Origin: Candidatus Planktophila sp.
Lineage (GTDB): Bacteria; Actinomycetota; Actinomycetes; Nanopelagicales; Nanopelagicaceae
DNA: 64,000 nucleotides
Direction: 5' to 3'
Assembly (NCBI GenBank): GCA_003569185.1
Contig: BGOJ01000002.1
Coordinates: 80,631-144,630, forward strand
In this document: positions 56,632-64,000 of the stretch, piece by piece
Layout: each line of letters starts with the position of its first letter
Position numbering within the stretch: the stretch's first letter is position 1
Position numbers and translations under genes: made by a program
Notes under the pieces: model-generated
Database searches by the model: none
The model's input: the letters and a program-made list of their open reading frames with translations, nothing else
What the model was told of the DNA's origin: nothing

Positions 56632-57620
56632 GATTTTCTCTCCCAGAAGCTAGGTCCAACAGCTTCAGTAAATGGTTGTTTAGCTATCAAGTAACCATCA
56701 GCATCGACGGTGATTGCTAATTGTGGCAGCGGTCTTGCTGCCGGACCAAAAATAACCTTTGCAGCACGAGTCACATCAAATGTTGATTGATGACATGGGC
56801 AAAGTAAGTGTTTAGTTGTTTGTTCATAAAGAGCTACTGCACATCCCATGTGAGAGCAGATCTTTGAGAAAGCGATTATGCCTTCATGTGTCCAAGATAG
56901 GCGCTCTGGATCTAATTGAAACTCAGCAGGACGTAACCTAATTAACAGCACAGCATCCTTGGCAATATCTTCTAAGGTGCGCTTCTTTCCAGCTGGCAGC
57001 TCTGGCATTACTTGAGCAACACCGCCCACCTCTAAATCACTTGCCTTAATTGGGCGATCACCTGGATCTGTAACTAAACGAGTACCAGTTTTCCAACTAG
57101 TTTCATTTAACGCATTTCCTGGCAGTGGTCCTAAATCTCGCAGCAGAAGAATTGCAGGTAAACCAGCAAGTCCAGCAGCTGCAGCCAAGCTTCGCTTGAT
57201 TAATGGCCTTCTGCCAAGACCAGCCAACTCAGCGCCCTCTTTAGCTGCTTTAACAAACTCGCCTCGATCTGCATCATCAGATCTCATCTCATGACGGTAT
57301 GCAATTACCTCTTGATCTGGCATCAAAGTTTTTGCCCAATGTACTGCGCCAAAACCAATAAACAAAAGACTCATCGCCATGCCAATTCCAATACCTAATT
57401 GTTGGGCGTTAGTACTTCCCATAACTGGCAAAAATATAAATTGATCCTCTTTAACAAAGAAAAATGAGTAGATAAATAACAATGTACCAAAGGCGGAGAG
57501 TGAGAATAAAACGGCAACTTGTCGCTCTGCTCGCTTAGCTGCAATTGGATCGGTATCAGCTTTGCGATGGATATGTTCAGGCAATCCTGGATCTGCTAAT
57601 GGCTCTAACTCTTTAGACAT
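56628..57620 (-). CDS. qcrA: Cytochrome bc1 complex Rieske iron-sulphur subunit
   Basis: A 330-residue actinobacterial-type Rieske protein with three N-terminal to central membrane helices (about 35-55, 72-92, 145-165) rather than one. The [2Fe-2S] motifs CSHMGC and CPCHQSTFD are intact. It overlaps qcrB by 4 bases and starts 4 bp after qcrC. Confidence 0.95.
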   Translation of the reverse strand: MSKELEPLADPGLPEHIHRKADTDPIAAKRAERQVAVLFSLSAFGTLLFIYSFFFVKEDQFIFLPVMGSTNAQQLGIGIGMAMSLLFIGFGAVHWAKTLMPDQEVIAYRHEMRSDDADRGEFVKAAKEGAELAGLGRRPLIKRSLAAAAGLAGLPAILLLRDLGPLPGNALNETSWKTGTRLVTDPGDRPIKASDLEVGGVAQVMPELPAGKKRTLEDIAKDAVLLIRLRPAEFQLDPERLSWTHEGIIAFSKICSHMGCAVALYEQTTKHLLCPCHQSTFDVTRAAKVIFGPAARPLPQLAITVDADGYLIAKQPFTEAVGPSFWERKS

Positions 57621-57624
57621 TTTT

Positions 57625-58419
57625 CTACCTTGCCTTCGCAGTTAACCAGACAGCAACACCAATGAGCAGACCAAGTCCAAATGTCCAGATTAATAGACCC
57701 TCTGTTACCGGGCCAACTCGTCCAAGTGCGGCGCCACCTAGGTTTGGCTCATTCTCAGCTGCCTTGATCCATTTAATAATTGAAAGTTTTTCCTCTGGAG
57801 TAATAATTTTGTCAGAAAATACTGGCATCGCTTGTGGTCCAGTAATCATCGCTTCATAAATATGTTTTGGCTCTACACCCATTACCGATGGCGCGTACTT
57901 GCCCTGTGTTAATGCCCCTCCTTGGCCGGCGAAGTTATGGCACATCGCGCAGTTATTTCTAAACAACTCACCACCCTCTGCGGTATTACCATCGCGCTCC
58001 CAAGTGATCTCCTCATTTGTGTAAGCACGTGGTCCCGGAGCTAAAGATGCAACATAAGCAGCAAGTGCTGCTACCTCTTCCTCGTTATAAACCGGCGCCT
58101 TTCGCATTGCTTGCTGGCTCATATCCTGCATTGGCATACGACCAGTTGCTACTTGGAAATCTACAGAGGCAGCGCCCACACCAATCAAAGATGGAGCAAC
58201 TGCGCCACCTTCCGCATTTAAACCATGGCAGGAGGAGCAACCTTTTAAGAAAATCTGTTGGCCCTCTTCAATTAAAGTTGATTTAGCCTGGGCATTAACC
58301 GCCTTTGGTGCCTCAGTTGCACTGGCAACTGAAAAGGTTAAGCCGATGCCAAAGAGTGCGAATAATAAAAGCAGTGGGGTAGCCAACTTATGGCGACGGT
58401 ATTTAGATAAAAATTTCAT
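57625..58419 (-). CDS. qcrC: Cytochrome bc1 complex diheme cytochrome c subunit
   Basis: A 264-residue membrane-anchored cytochrome with two haem-c sites, CSSCH (61-65) and CAMCH (157-161), an N-terminal signal/anchor and a C-terminal helix (about 240-260). The diheme form replaces soluble cytochrome c in actinobacterial bc1-aa3 supercomplexes. Lies 2 bp after ctaE. Confidence 0.96.
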   Translation of the reverse strand: MKFLSKYRRHKLATPLLLLFALFGIGLTFSVASATEAPKAVNAQAKSTLIEEGQQIFLKGCSSCHGLNAEGGAVAPSLIGVGAASVDFQVATGRMPMQDMSQQAMRKAPVYNEEEVAALAAYVASLAPGPRAYTNEEITWERDGNTAEGGELFRNNCAMCHNFAGQGGALTQGKYAPSVMGVEPKHIYEAMITGPQAMPVFSDKIITPEEKLSIIKWIKAAENEPNLGGAALGRVGPVTEGLLIWTFGLGLLIGVAVWLTAKAR

Positions 58420-58421
58420 AA

Positions 58422-59048
58422 TTATTTAATTAGGTAAATCGCAGAAAAGAGTGCAATCCACACAATATCTACGAAGTGCCAGTAGTAGGAGACCACAATC
58501 GCTGTGGTTGCTTGGGAGTGCCCAAATTTTTGGGCTCGAAATACTCTAATTAAAACTATTAAAAATGCGATCAAACCACCAGTTACATGTAAACCATGGA
58601 AACCAGTTGTCATGTAAAAAACTGAGCCGTAGGCATTTGATGAAAGAGATAGATTCTCACTTACCAACATTGCGTACTCATAAACTTGACCTGCGATGAA
58701 GAAGGCGCCCATTAAAAATGTTAAAGCAAACCACTCCCGCATTCCCCACTTACTAAATTGCCACAAACTTCCTTCACGTCGAGCTTGAAAGCGCTCGGCT
58801 GCAAAGACGCCGTATTGGCAGGTAACGGAGGAGAGAACTAAAACAGTTGTATTAGTGGCAGCAAAGGGAATATTTAATAACTCAGTTGATTCAGCCCAAA
58901 CCTTCGGACCTTGTACTGCGCGGGTGGTGAAGTACATTGCAAATAATGCGGCAAAAAACATTAACTCCGAGGAGAGCCAGACAATGGTGCCGACAGCAAC
59001 CAGGTTAGGTCGGTTGGTTTTAACCACAGGGCTGGCGTAGGTACTCAT
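58422..59048 (-). CDS. ctaE: Cytochrome c oxidase subunit III
   Basis: Structural oxidase subunit of 208 residues with five helices. [18 protein letters not shown], the Glu/His region [11 protein letters not shown] and [16 protein letters not shown] are conserved. It leads the ctaE-qcrCAB unit. TAATCT stands 5 nt before the ATG, close to a leaderless start. Confidence 0.95.
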   Translation of the reverse strand: MSTYASPVVKTNRPNLVAVGTIVWLSSELMFFAALFAMYFTTRAVQGPKVWAESTELLNIPFAATNTTVLVLSSVTCQYGVFAAERFQARREGSLWQFSKWGMREWFALTFLMGAFFIAGQVYEYAMLVSENLSLSSNAYGSVFYMTTGFHGLHVTGGLIAFLIVLIRVFRAQKFGHSQATTAIVVSYYWHFVDIVWIALFSAIYLIK

Positions 59049-59053
59049 ATGGC

Positions 59054-59059
59054 AGATTA
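59054..59059 (-). promoter_or_regulatory. -10 hexamer (TAATCT) of ctaE
   Basis: TAATCT on the minus strand, 5 nt before the ATG; probable promoter of the ctaE-qcrCAB unit with an almost absent leader. Confidence 0.4.
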
Positions 59060-59112
59060 TTCCCGAAATAGATGGGAATGCCTCATTTAGGTATGGGGGA
59101 GCAGCCCTACTA

Positions 59113-59134
59113 TTTGGTGAATCTGATCACCAAA
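59113..59134. promoter_or_regulatory. Perfect 8-bp inverted repeat between ctaE and the receiver-like gene
   Basis: Arms TTTGGTGA and TCACCAAA around ATCTGA. A second, smaller repeat (ATTCCC/GGGAAT, 59059-59079) lies next to the ctaE -10 hexamer. No T-tract follows, so an operator for the oxidase unit or for the receiver-trpD unit is plausible (inference). Confidence 0.45.
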
Positions 59135-59188
59135 GTCGGGGATAAATCGGTGGAAGGCCAACTTTGCTGGCTAGGTAGGATTATCACC

Positions 59189-59590
59189 ATGCAAAAGTTG
59201 GTAATCACCCTTTACTCAGATGATTCATCAGTCCGAAAAACTGTTATCGCAGCCCTTGGCAAACAGCTAGATGAGAATCTACCCATTCATGAGATCAAAG
59301 AGTTTGCCACGGCCGATGCGTTACGTCTTTATGTTGATAGTAAGAAACAGGTTGATTTATTTATTTTAGATGCGGAAGCGGTTCCAGAAGGTGGCATGGG
59401 GGTTGCTAGGCAATTAAAGGATGAGGTTTTTAATTGTCCGCCTGTTTTATTAATAACAGCACGACCATCGGATAATTGGTTGGCCACTTGGTCTAAGGCT
59501 GAGGCAACAGTTTTACATCCAATTGATCCATTTACGATTGCAAGTAAGTGCGCATCGTTGTTAAAAGCTAATTCTGCGCTCGCAAATTAA
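59189..59590 (+). CDS. Degenerate response-regulator receiver protein
   Basis: A 133-residue receiver-fold protein without an output domain. The acidic pair (Asp11-Asp12), Asp61 (FILDAEAV) and Thr90-Ala91 are present, but the conserved switch Lys is replaced: the motif reads LHPIDP with His110 where K-P is usual. The ATG at 59189 has AGGTAGGA upstream; longer in-frame starts lack family similarity. It lies 13 bp before trpD, as in other actinobacteria. Function unknown. Confidence 0.7.
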   Translation: MQKLVITLYSDDSSVRKTVIAALGKQLDENLPIHEIKEFATADALRLYVDSKKQVDLFILDAEAVPEGGMGVARQLKDEVFNCPPVLLITARPSDNWLATWSKAEATVLHPIDPFTIASKCASLLKANSALAN

Positions 59591-59603
59591 TTAGGCAACG
59601 CGT

Positions 59604-60617
59604 ATGAAGTGGGATCAAATCTTTGCCGCATTGGCAGATAAAAAAGATCTCTCAAATGAACAAGTCACCTGGGGTATGTCCCAAATTTTAGAAGGTGCTG
59701 CCAGCAATGAAGATATTAAGGCATTCCTAATTGGATTAAAAGCAAAGGGTGAAAGTGCGCAGGAGGTTGAGGCCTTAGTAGCGCAGATGTATAAATACTC
59801 TGCTCCGATAAATATTACTGAACGTGCCGTCGATACAGTTGGTACAGGCGGTGATGGCGCAAACACAATTAATATTTCAACAACTGCAGCAATAATTACC
59901 AATGCAGCTGGCGCAAGAGTTGTTAAGCATGGCAATCGCGCCGCCTCATCAAAATCTGGCTCTGCTGATCTATTGGAGGCTTTAGGAATAAAGATTGATC
60001 TAACTGGTGCTGAGGTTGAACAGACTGTCCATAAAATTGGGATCGGTTTTTGTTTTGCGCCGATCTTTCACTCATCAATGAAACATGCAGTTGCCGCTCG
60101 AAAAGAGCTAGGTGTGCCAACAGTTTTTAATATTTTGGGACCGCTGGCAAATCCAGCGAAACCAATAGCCGCAGCTATTGGAGTAGCAAGAGTTGAGTTG
60201 TTGCCGTTAATGGCGCAAGTTCTACTTGACCAAGGCAAAGAGGGATTTATTTTCCGGGGCGATGATGGATTAGATGAGGTATCACTTTCAACAACAACCA
60301 CCGTAATTCAGATAAGTAAGGGGAAATTAAAGCAAGAGGTTTTCAATCCAGCTGAATTAGGAATCGCAACTGCGCCAATTACTGCTCTCGCTGGTGGGGA
60401 TGCCAAATACAATGCACAAATGACACATCAAATATTTGCAGGAAAATCTGGGGCAATGCGTGATGCAGTAACTTTGAATGCCGCCTTTGCGATTGCAGCA
60501 TTTAAGGCAGATTTCGATTTACCGCTGCAAACTCAAATTGCTAATGGATTTGTGTTAGCCAATAAGGCAATTGATTCTGGCGCTGCCCAATCAGTACTTA
60601 AAAATGGGTTGAACTGA
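59604..60617 (+). CDS. trpD: Anthranilate phosphoribosyltransferase
   Basis: Second step of tryptophan synthesis. The PRPP site GTGGDGANTINISTTAAI, KHGNRAASSKSGSADLLEALG and FAPIFHSSMKHAVAARKELGVPTVFNILGPLANP are all intact over 337 residues. No other early trp genes are adjacent. Cotranscribed with the receiver-like gene. Confidence 0.96.
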   Translation: MKWDQIFAALADKKDLSNEQVTWGMSQILEGAASNEDIKAFLIGLKAKGESAQEVEALVAQMYKYSAPINITERAVDTVGTGGDGANTINISTTAAIITNAAGARVVKHGNRAASSKSGSADLLEALGIKIDLTGAEVEQTVHKIGIGFCFAPIFHSSMKHAVAARKELGVPTVFNILGPLANPAKPIAAAIGVARVELLPLMAQVLLDQGKEGFIFRGDDGLDEVSLSTTTTVIQISKGKLKQEVFNPAELGIATAPITALAGGDAKYNAQMTHQIFAGKSGAMRDAVTLNAAFAIAAFKADFDLPLQTQIANGFVLANKAIDSGAAQSVLKNGLN

Positions 60618-60635
60618 GTAATGAAATTGTTTCAG

Positions 60636-61271
60636 CTAGATAGAGGATAAGCCCCAGTAATTTTGACGTTGAATATGAGCAGCAGTTTTTGCAAACTCAA
60701 GTAATTCATCCAAGGTTGTAATATCTATTGAACCAAGCCGCTCAAATAACCCATGCAAGATTTCTGTGGTTGCTTTGGCATCATCTAATGCGCGGTGGTT
60801 TGGCTCAGTTTTTGTTCCAAAAAATTGCGCGAGAGTGCCTAATTTGCAATCTCTAACATCTTCTTTTGTAAGCAGCTGTCGAGCAATAGTTACTGTGTCT
60901 AGCGTTTTATACTTTGGCCATTCGTAATCTAATTCTTTGGCGGCACTTTTAAGAAAACTTAAATCAAATGGGGCGTTATGTGCTACCAAAACAGCCTCAT
61001 TATGATTTCCTGCAAACTCTAAAAAAGTAGGAAATATCTCATCAATTACTGGAGCATGTGCCAACATCAAGTCATTGATTCCAGTCATTGCGGTTATGTA
61101 CTCAGGAATTGGTGAAAGTGGATTTACAAATGATTTGAACTCTCCAATAACCTCACCGCCTTTAACTTTCACTGCGCCAATCTCAGTGATAGCAGCACCT
61201 TTTTTGGGAGATGCACCGGTAGTTTCTAAATCAACAACTACAAAGGTGGTTTCTTGGAGTAATGCGCCCAT
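60636..61271 (-). CDS. DnaQ-type 3'-5' exonuclease (DNA polymerase III epsilon-like)
   Basis: A DEDDh exonuclease of 211 residues: VVDLETTGASPKKGAAITEIGAVKV (Exo I), VAHNAPFDLSFLKSA (Exo II) and HRALDDAKATTEILHGLF (Exo III). It may proofread for the replicative polymerase or act alone in repair; no helicase or UvrC-like domain is fused. It converges with trpD. Confidence 0.92.
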   Translation of the reverse strand: MGALLQETTFVVVDLETTGASPKKGAAITEIGAVKVKGGEVIGEFKSFVNPLSPIPEYITAMTGINDLMLAHAPVIDEIFPTFLEFAGNHNEAVLVAHNAPFDLSFLKSAAKELDYEWPKYKTLDTVTIARQLLTKEDVRDCKLGTLAQFFGTKTEPNHRALDDAKATTEILHGLFERLGSIDITTLDELLEFAKTAAHIQRQNYWGLSSI

Positions 61272-61315
61272 GGCTAAAAGATACTAGCCTGATCCGACAG
61301 TGGGATTAGTTCGCG

Positions 61316-61934
61316 TTAGAGATTAAAAAAAGCCTTGATTGCGCTAACAATCATCTCCACTGCAATTGCAGAAAGCAGTAAACCTGCGATTCTTGCAAGT
61401 AAATCCACTCCTGAATCTTTAATCACTGCCAATATTTTGGTCGAGAACATAAAGGTCAAACCAATAAGGAAGTGAACTGCAAAAATTGCAAGTGCTAAAG
61501 CGGTTAGTTGATCATTGCCATCTGCTTTTGAACATAAAGCATGGTGGTCACAATTGCGCCAGGCCCAGCAAGTAAAGGTGTGCCAAGTGGAACTAGAGCA
61601 ATATTTTGAGTTGAAGCTGAGTCACTATCGGTTAGTGAGCCTGTGAGTAACCCAAGTCCGGTGATAAGTAGCAGGATTCCACCAGCACCTTGAAGTGCGG
61701 CGAGTGAGATATTTAGGTAATCAAGGATTGCATTTCCAAAGAGTGCAAAGGAGACAATTACAAAAAGTGATACCGCAGCTGCCTGCCAAGCAAGCCGTCG
61801 TTGTTGCTTGATTGATTTGCCTGAGGCCAGGCCTAAAAAGATTGGGCAGCACCTGGTGGGTCTAAAATAACAAATAAAGTTACGAAGGCTTGTGCGCCAA
61901 ATGTTAAGGCTGAAAGGGTGACTGCATCATTCAT
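61316..61934 (-). CDS. MarC-family membrane protein (two frameshifts)
   Basis: Restored by one C (about 61843) and one A (about 61537) in short homopolymers, the gene encodes 206 residues with six helices: ALTFGAQAFVTLFVILDPPGAAPIFLGL, ITGLGLLTG, VPLGTPLLAGPGAIVTTMLYV and a C-terminal LLARIAGLLLSAIAVEMI helix, the MarC/UPF0056 pattern. Function is undefined. TAAGAT lies 6 nt before the ATG. Confidence 0.85.
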
Positions 61935-61940
61935 GAAGCA

Positions 61941-61946
61941 ATCTTA
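61941..61946 (-). promoter_or_regulatory. -10 hexamer (TAAGAT) of marC
   Basis: TAAGAT on the minus strand, 6 nt before the ATG; predicted leaderless promoter. Confidence 0.45.
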
Positions 61947-61961
61947 ACTGATTTAAAACTT

Positions 61962-62369
61962 TTAAATATCAGTTATTGAGGTGTTGCTTACCAAACAAAA
62001 TGGATGTCCAGCGGGATCAAAATAAACTCTGAAATTATCAGCGGGATTAGTTGAGGTTTGAATTGGTGATTTCACTGCTCCAATCACAAGTAATTTCTCC
62101 TCGGCAATATCTAAATTAGGAACATCAAAATCTAAATGAGCCTGTTGCGGAATGGGCCCTTCTGGCCAAGTCGGTCTTACATAGTTTTTTACCCGCTGAA
62201 AAGCAATTTTAGTGACACCATTATCAACTAGCTCAACCCAAAGCGGATCACCATCTTTAGATAAGTGGGCCACCACAACTTCAAACTCTGTGATCTTGGC
62301 ATAGAAATTGGCTAGTGCCACAGGATCAGGACAATCTAAAGCGGTGAGTGAGTACTTTGCAATTGCCAT
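61962..62369 (-). CDS. VOC-family (glyoxalase-like) protein
   Basis: A 135-residue protein with two beta-alpha-beta-beta-beta halves of the vicinal oxygen chelate fold: LTALDCPDPVALANFYAKI at the start and VYFDPAGHPFCLVS at the end, typical of the small glyoxalase-like domain (Glyoxalase_6) widespread in actinobacteria. Substrate unknown. TATTAT lies 6 nt before the ATG. Confidence 0.83.
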   Translation of the reverse strand: MAIAKYSLTALDCPDPVALANFYAKITEFEVVVAHLSKDGDPLWVELVDNGVTKIAFQRVKNYVRPTWPEGPIPQQAHLDFDVPNLDIAEEKLLVIGAVKSPIQTSTNPADNFRVYFDPAGHPFCLVSNTSITDI

Positions 62370-62375
62370 AAAGGG

Positions 62376-62381
62376 ATAATA
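62376..62381 (-). promoter_or_regulatory. -10 hexamer (TATTAT) of the VOC-family gene
   Basis: TATTAT on the minus strand, 6 nt before the ATG; predicted leaderless promoter. Confidence 0.5.
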
Positions 62382-62490
62382 ACCATCTTGATTACTCTTT
62401 AATAATTATAAAGAAAAAGTGTCTTTAAACTACTTGCCACCGATTGACCTGAGCCCCTAGCCTTACCCGAAATAACTGCTGGAGGAAAAA

Positions 62491-63866
62491 ATGGGATTAA
62501 GTAAGGACGCTAAGAGCTTTACCAAGATTACTTTGGATGAGAGTGAAATGCCCACCCAGTGGTACAACATAATTCCTGACCTTCCATCACCACCGCCACC
62601 ACCTTTGCATCCAGGCACGCATCAACCAGTTGGACCAGCAGACCTAGCGCCGCTTTTTCCAATGGACTTGATTTTGCAAGAGGTCTCAACTGATTCATAT
62701 ATTGATATTCCAGGAGAGGTATTAGATGTTTACCGCACTTGGCGGCCTTCACCATTGTTTAGAGCTAGAAGATTAGAAAAACTTCTCGATACACCAGCTC
62801 GTATCTATTACAAGTATGAAGGTGTTTCACCAGCAGGCTCTCATAAAACTAACACCTCTGTGCCACAGGCTTACTACAACAAGAAGGCTGGCATAAAGAA
62901 AATTACAACTGAAACAGGTGCTGGACAGTGGGGAACTGCCTTGGCATTTGCTTGTTCACTATTTGATTTGGAGTGTGAGGTTTGGCAAGTCGGCGGTTCC
63001 TATGATGCAAGCCATATCGTCGATTGATGATGGAAGTTTTTGGTGCAAATGTTCACCGTTCACCATCACAATTAACAGAAGCTGGTCGCAAGTTAGCACT
63101 TGATCCTAAAAATCACTCTGGATCTTTAGGTATTGCTATCTCAGAAGCGGTAGAGGCAGCGGTCACTGATCCAACTGTGGCTTACGCACTTGGCTCTGTT
63201 TTAAACCACGTACTCATGCACCAAACAATTATTGGTGAGGAGGCGTTAAAACAACTTGCAAAAGTGGGTGAAACTCCAGACCTATTGGTTGGTTGCACAG
63301 GTGGCGGCTCAAACTTTGCTGGACTTTCTTTCCCATTCATACGGGAGAAGTTAAAAGGAAAGATGAATCCAGAGATTCGCGCTGTTGAACCAGCATCTTG
63401 CCCATCACTTACTCGAGGAAAATATGCTTATGACTTCGGTGATACCGCAGGTATGACACCACTTATGAAGATGCACACCTTGGGTCATGATTTCATTCCA
63501 GACCCAATTCATGCTGGTGGTCTTCGCTATCACGGTATGGCACCACTCATTTCACACATCTATGAATTAGGAATGATGACTGCAGAAAGTGTTGGTCAAA
63601 AAGAGTGCTTTGCAGCAGCTGTTCAATTCGCAAGAACTGAAGGAATTGTTCCAGCACCTGAACCAACACATGCAATTGCAGTTGCCATTGCAGAGGCATT
63701 GAAGGCTAAAGAAACTGGTGAAGAGAAGGTTATTCTGACTGCACTGTGCGGTCACGGACACTTTGATCTTGCCGCCTACGATGCTTTCTTGAATGGCAAT
63801 ATGGTTGATTCAGCTATTAATGAGAAGGATTTTGAGGCTGCTTTAGCCGCACTTCCTGTTATGTAA
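62491..63866 (+). CDS. trpB: Tryptophan synthase beta chain, TrpB2 type (one frameshift)
   Basis: PLP enzyme joining indole and serine. The TrpB2 subgroup is shown by its long N-terminus ([17 protein letters not shown]), the PLP Lys in [10 protein letters not shown] and the TETGAGQWG loop; [12 protein letters not shown] binds the PLP phosphate. A missing A at about 63013 breaks SYDA from [16 protein letters not shown]; the corrected protein has 458 residues. GGAGG precedes the ATG. No trpA adjoins, as usual for standalone TrpB2. Confidence 0.94.
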
Positions 63867-63902
63867 GTGGGTTTCCTACTTGCTAACCATTAAGTTTTAA
63901 CC

Positions 63903-64000
63903 ATGATTAAACGAAGCACTCTCGCAGCTTTGCGCAAATTAGAAGATCAGCGCTTTTTAGAGGCGCATAAAAAAAGTGGTGAATTATTTGCCAAAGCTAA
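63903..64000 (+). CDS. Partial gene, possibly a class III PLP aminotransferase
   Basis: From the ATG at 63903, 32 codons are visible before the window ends. LAALRKLEDQRFLEAHKKSGELFAKA resembles the N-terminus of glutamate-1-semialdehyde-aminotransferase-like class III enzymes, but this is a weak call from very little sequence. It starts 36 bp after trpB and is probably cotranscribed. Confidence 0.4.
   Translation, partial: MIKRSTLAALRKLEDQRFLEAHKKSGELFAKA

Noticed and set aside
1..64000. CRISPR arrays, IS elements, prophage genes, tRNA or rRNA genes
   Set aside because: I found no regularly spaced repeats, transposase or phage structural motifs, and no tRNA cloverleaf or rRNA signature while reading the intergenic regions.

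Overview
The window reads as a compact chromosomal segment of a low-GC actinobacterium, most likely a freshwater acI-type organism (Nanopelagicales, Planktophila or Nanopelagicus-like). The actinobacterial assignment rests on gene families and gene order seen here: PadR next to inositol-phosphate synthase, DUF3000 next to a ribonuclease D with HRDC domain, DUF4191 and DUF3043 proteins, the order pepA-lpdA-sucB-lipB-lipA-DUF4191-RDD-glnA, and the cytochrome aa3/bc1 locus with ctaF, a diheme QcrC and a long QcrA. The AT-rich codon use, very short spacers and many stop/start overlaps suggest a streamlined genome. The acI placement is inference. I see no rRNA, tRNA, CRISPR, IS element or prophage.

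Layout. 1-7.4 kb: beta-oxidation pair (fadA, then fadB running off the left edge), an FTR1 iron permease, ribonuclease D, DUF3000, a DMT permease and a RibD-like reductase. 7.4-17.6 kb: a secreted NlpC/P60 hydrolase, a GT4 mannosyltransferase-like enzyme, a NarL-type two-component pair coupled to a long-chain acyl-CoA ligase, ROK glucokinase, a lipase-like hydrolase, PlsC, a Cas4/RecB-like nuclease and a LysE exporter. 17.7-23.9 kb: PadR-ino1, small regulators, an enoyl-CoA hydratase/SDR pair, and a Ni/Co permease divergent from a CopC-like protein with an operator-like palindrome between them. 23.9-25.1 kb: a heavily frameshifted MFS gene. 25.1-40.6 kb: nitrogen assimilation (glnA) and the 2-oxoglutarate dehydrogenase/lipoate set, interrupted by a plus-strand island (MMPL, Gfo/Idh, FAD oxidase), then pepA and gcvT. 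40.6-42.6 kb: a cobalamin riboswitch controlling a transcobalamin-like membrane-anchored protein and an unannotated 53-residue membrane peptide. 42.6-59.6 kb: nadA, erpA, a PfkB kinase, a cysteine desulfurase-like protein lacking the PLP lysine, ctaCDF, putA, a DAO-family oxidase, qcrBAC-ctaE and a degenerate receiver protein. 59.6-64 kb: trpD, a DnaQ-type exonuclease, MarC, a VOC protein, a TrpB2-type tryptophan synthase beta chain, and the start of another gene.

Two points affect every reading of the window. First, at least 13 genes, including central ones (glnA, ctaD, sucB, nadA, trpB), carry single-base frameshifts, mostly in short homopolymers. I read these as consensus indels rather than gene death and give restored gene spans. 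Second, more than 20 genes have a TANNNT hexamer 5-7 nt (mostly 6) before the start codon, the signature of leaderless transcription; I used it to choose several starts.

The most interesting candidates are the B12-riboswitch locus at 40.6-41.6 kb, the metal-operator-like palindrome at 23.3 kb, the standalone Cas4-like nuclease at 16.1-16.8 kb, and the lysine-less NifS-like protein beside ctaC.
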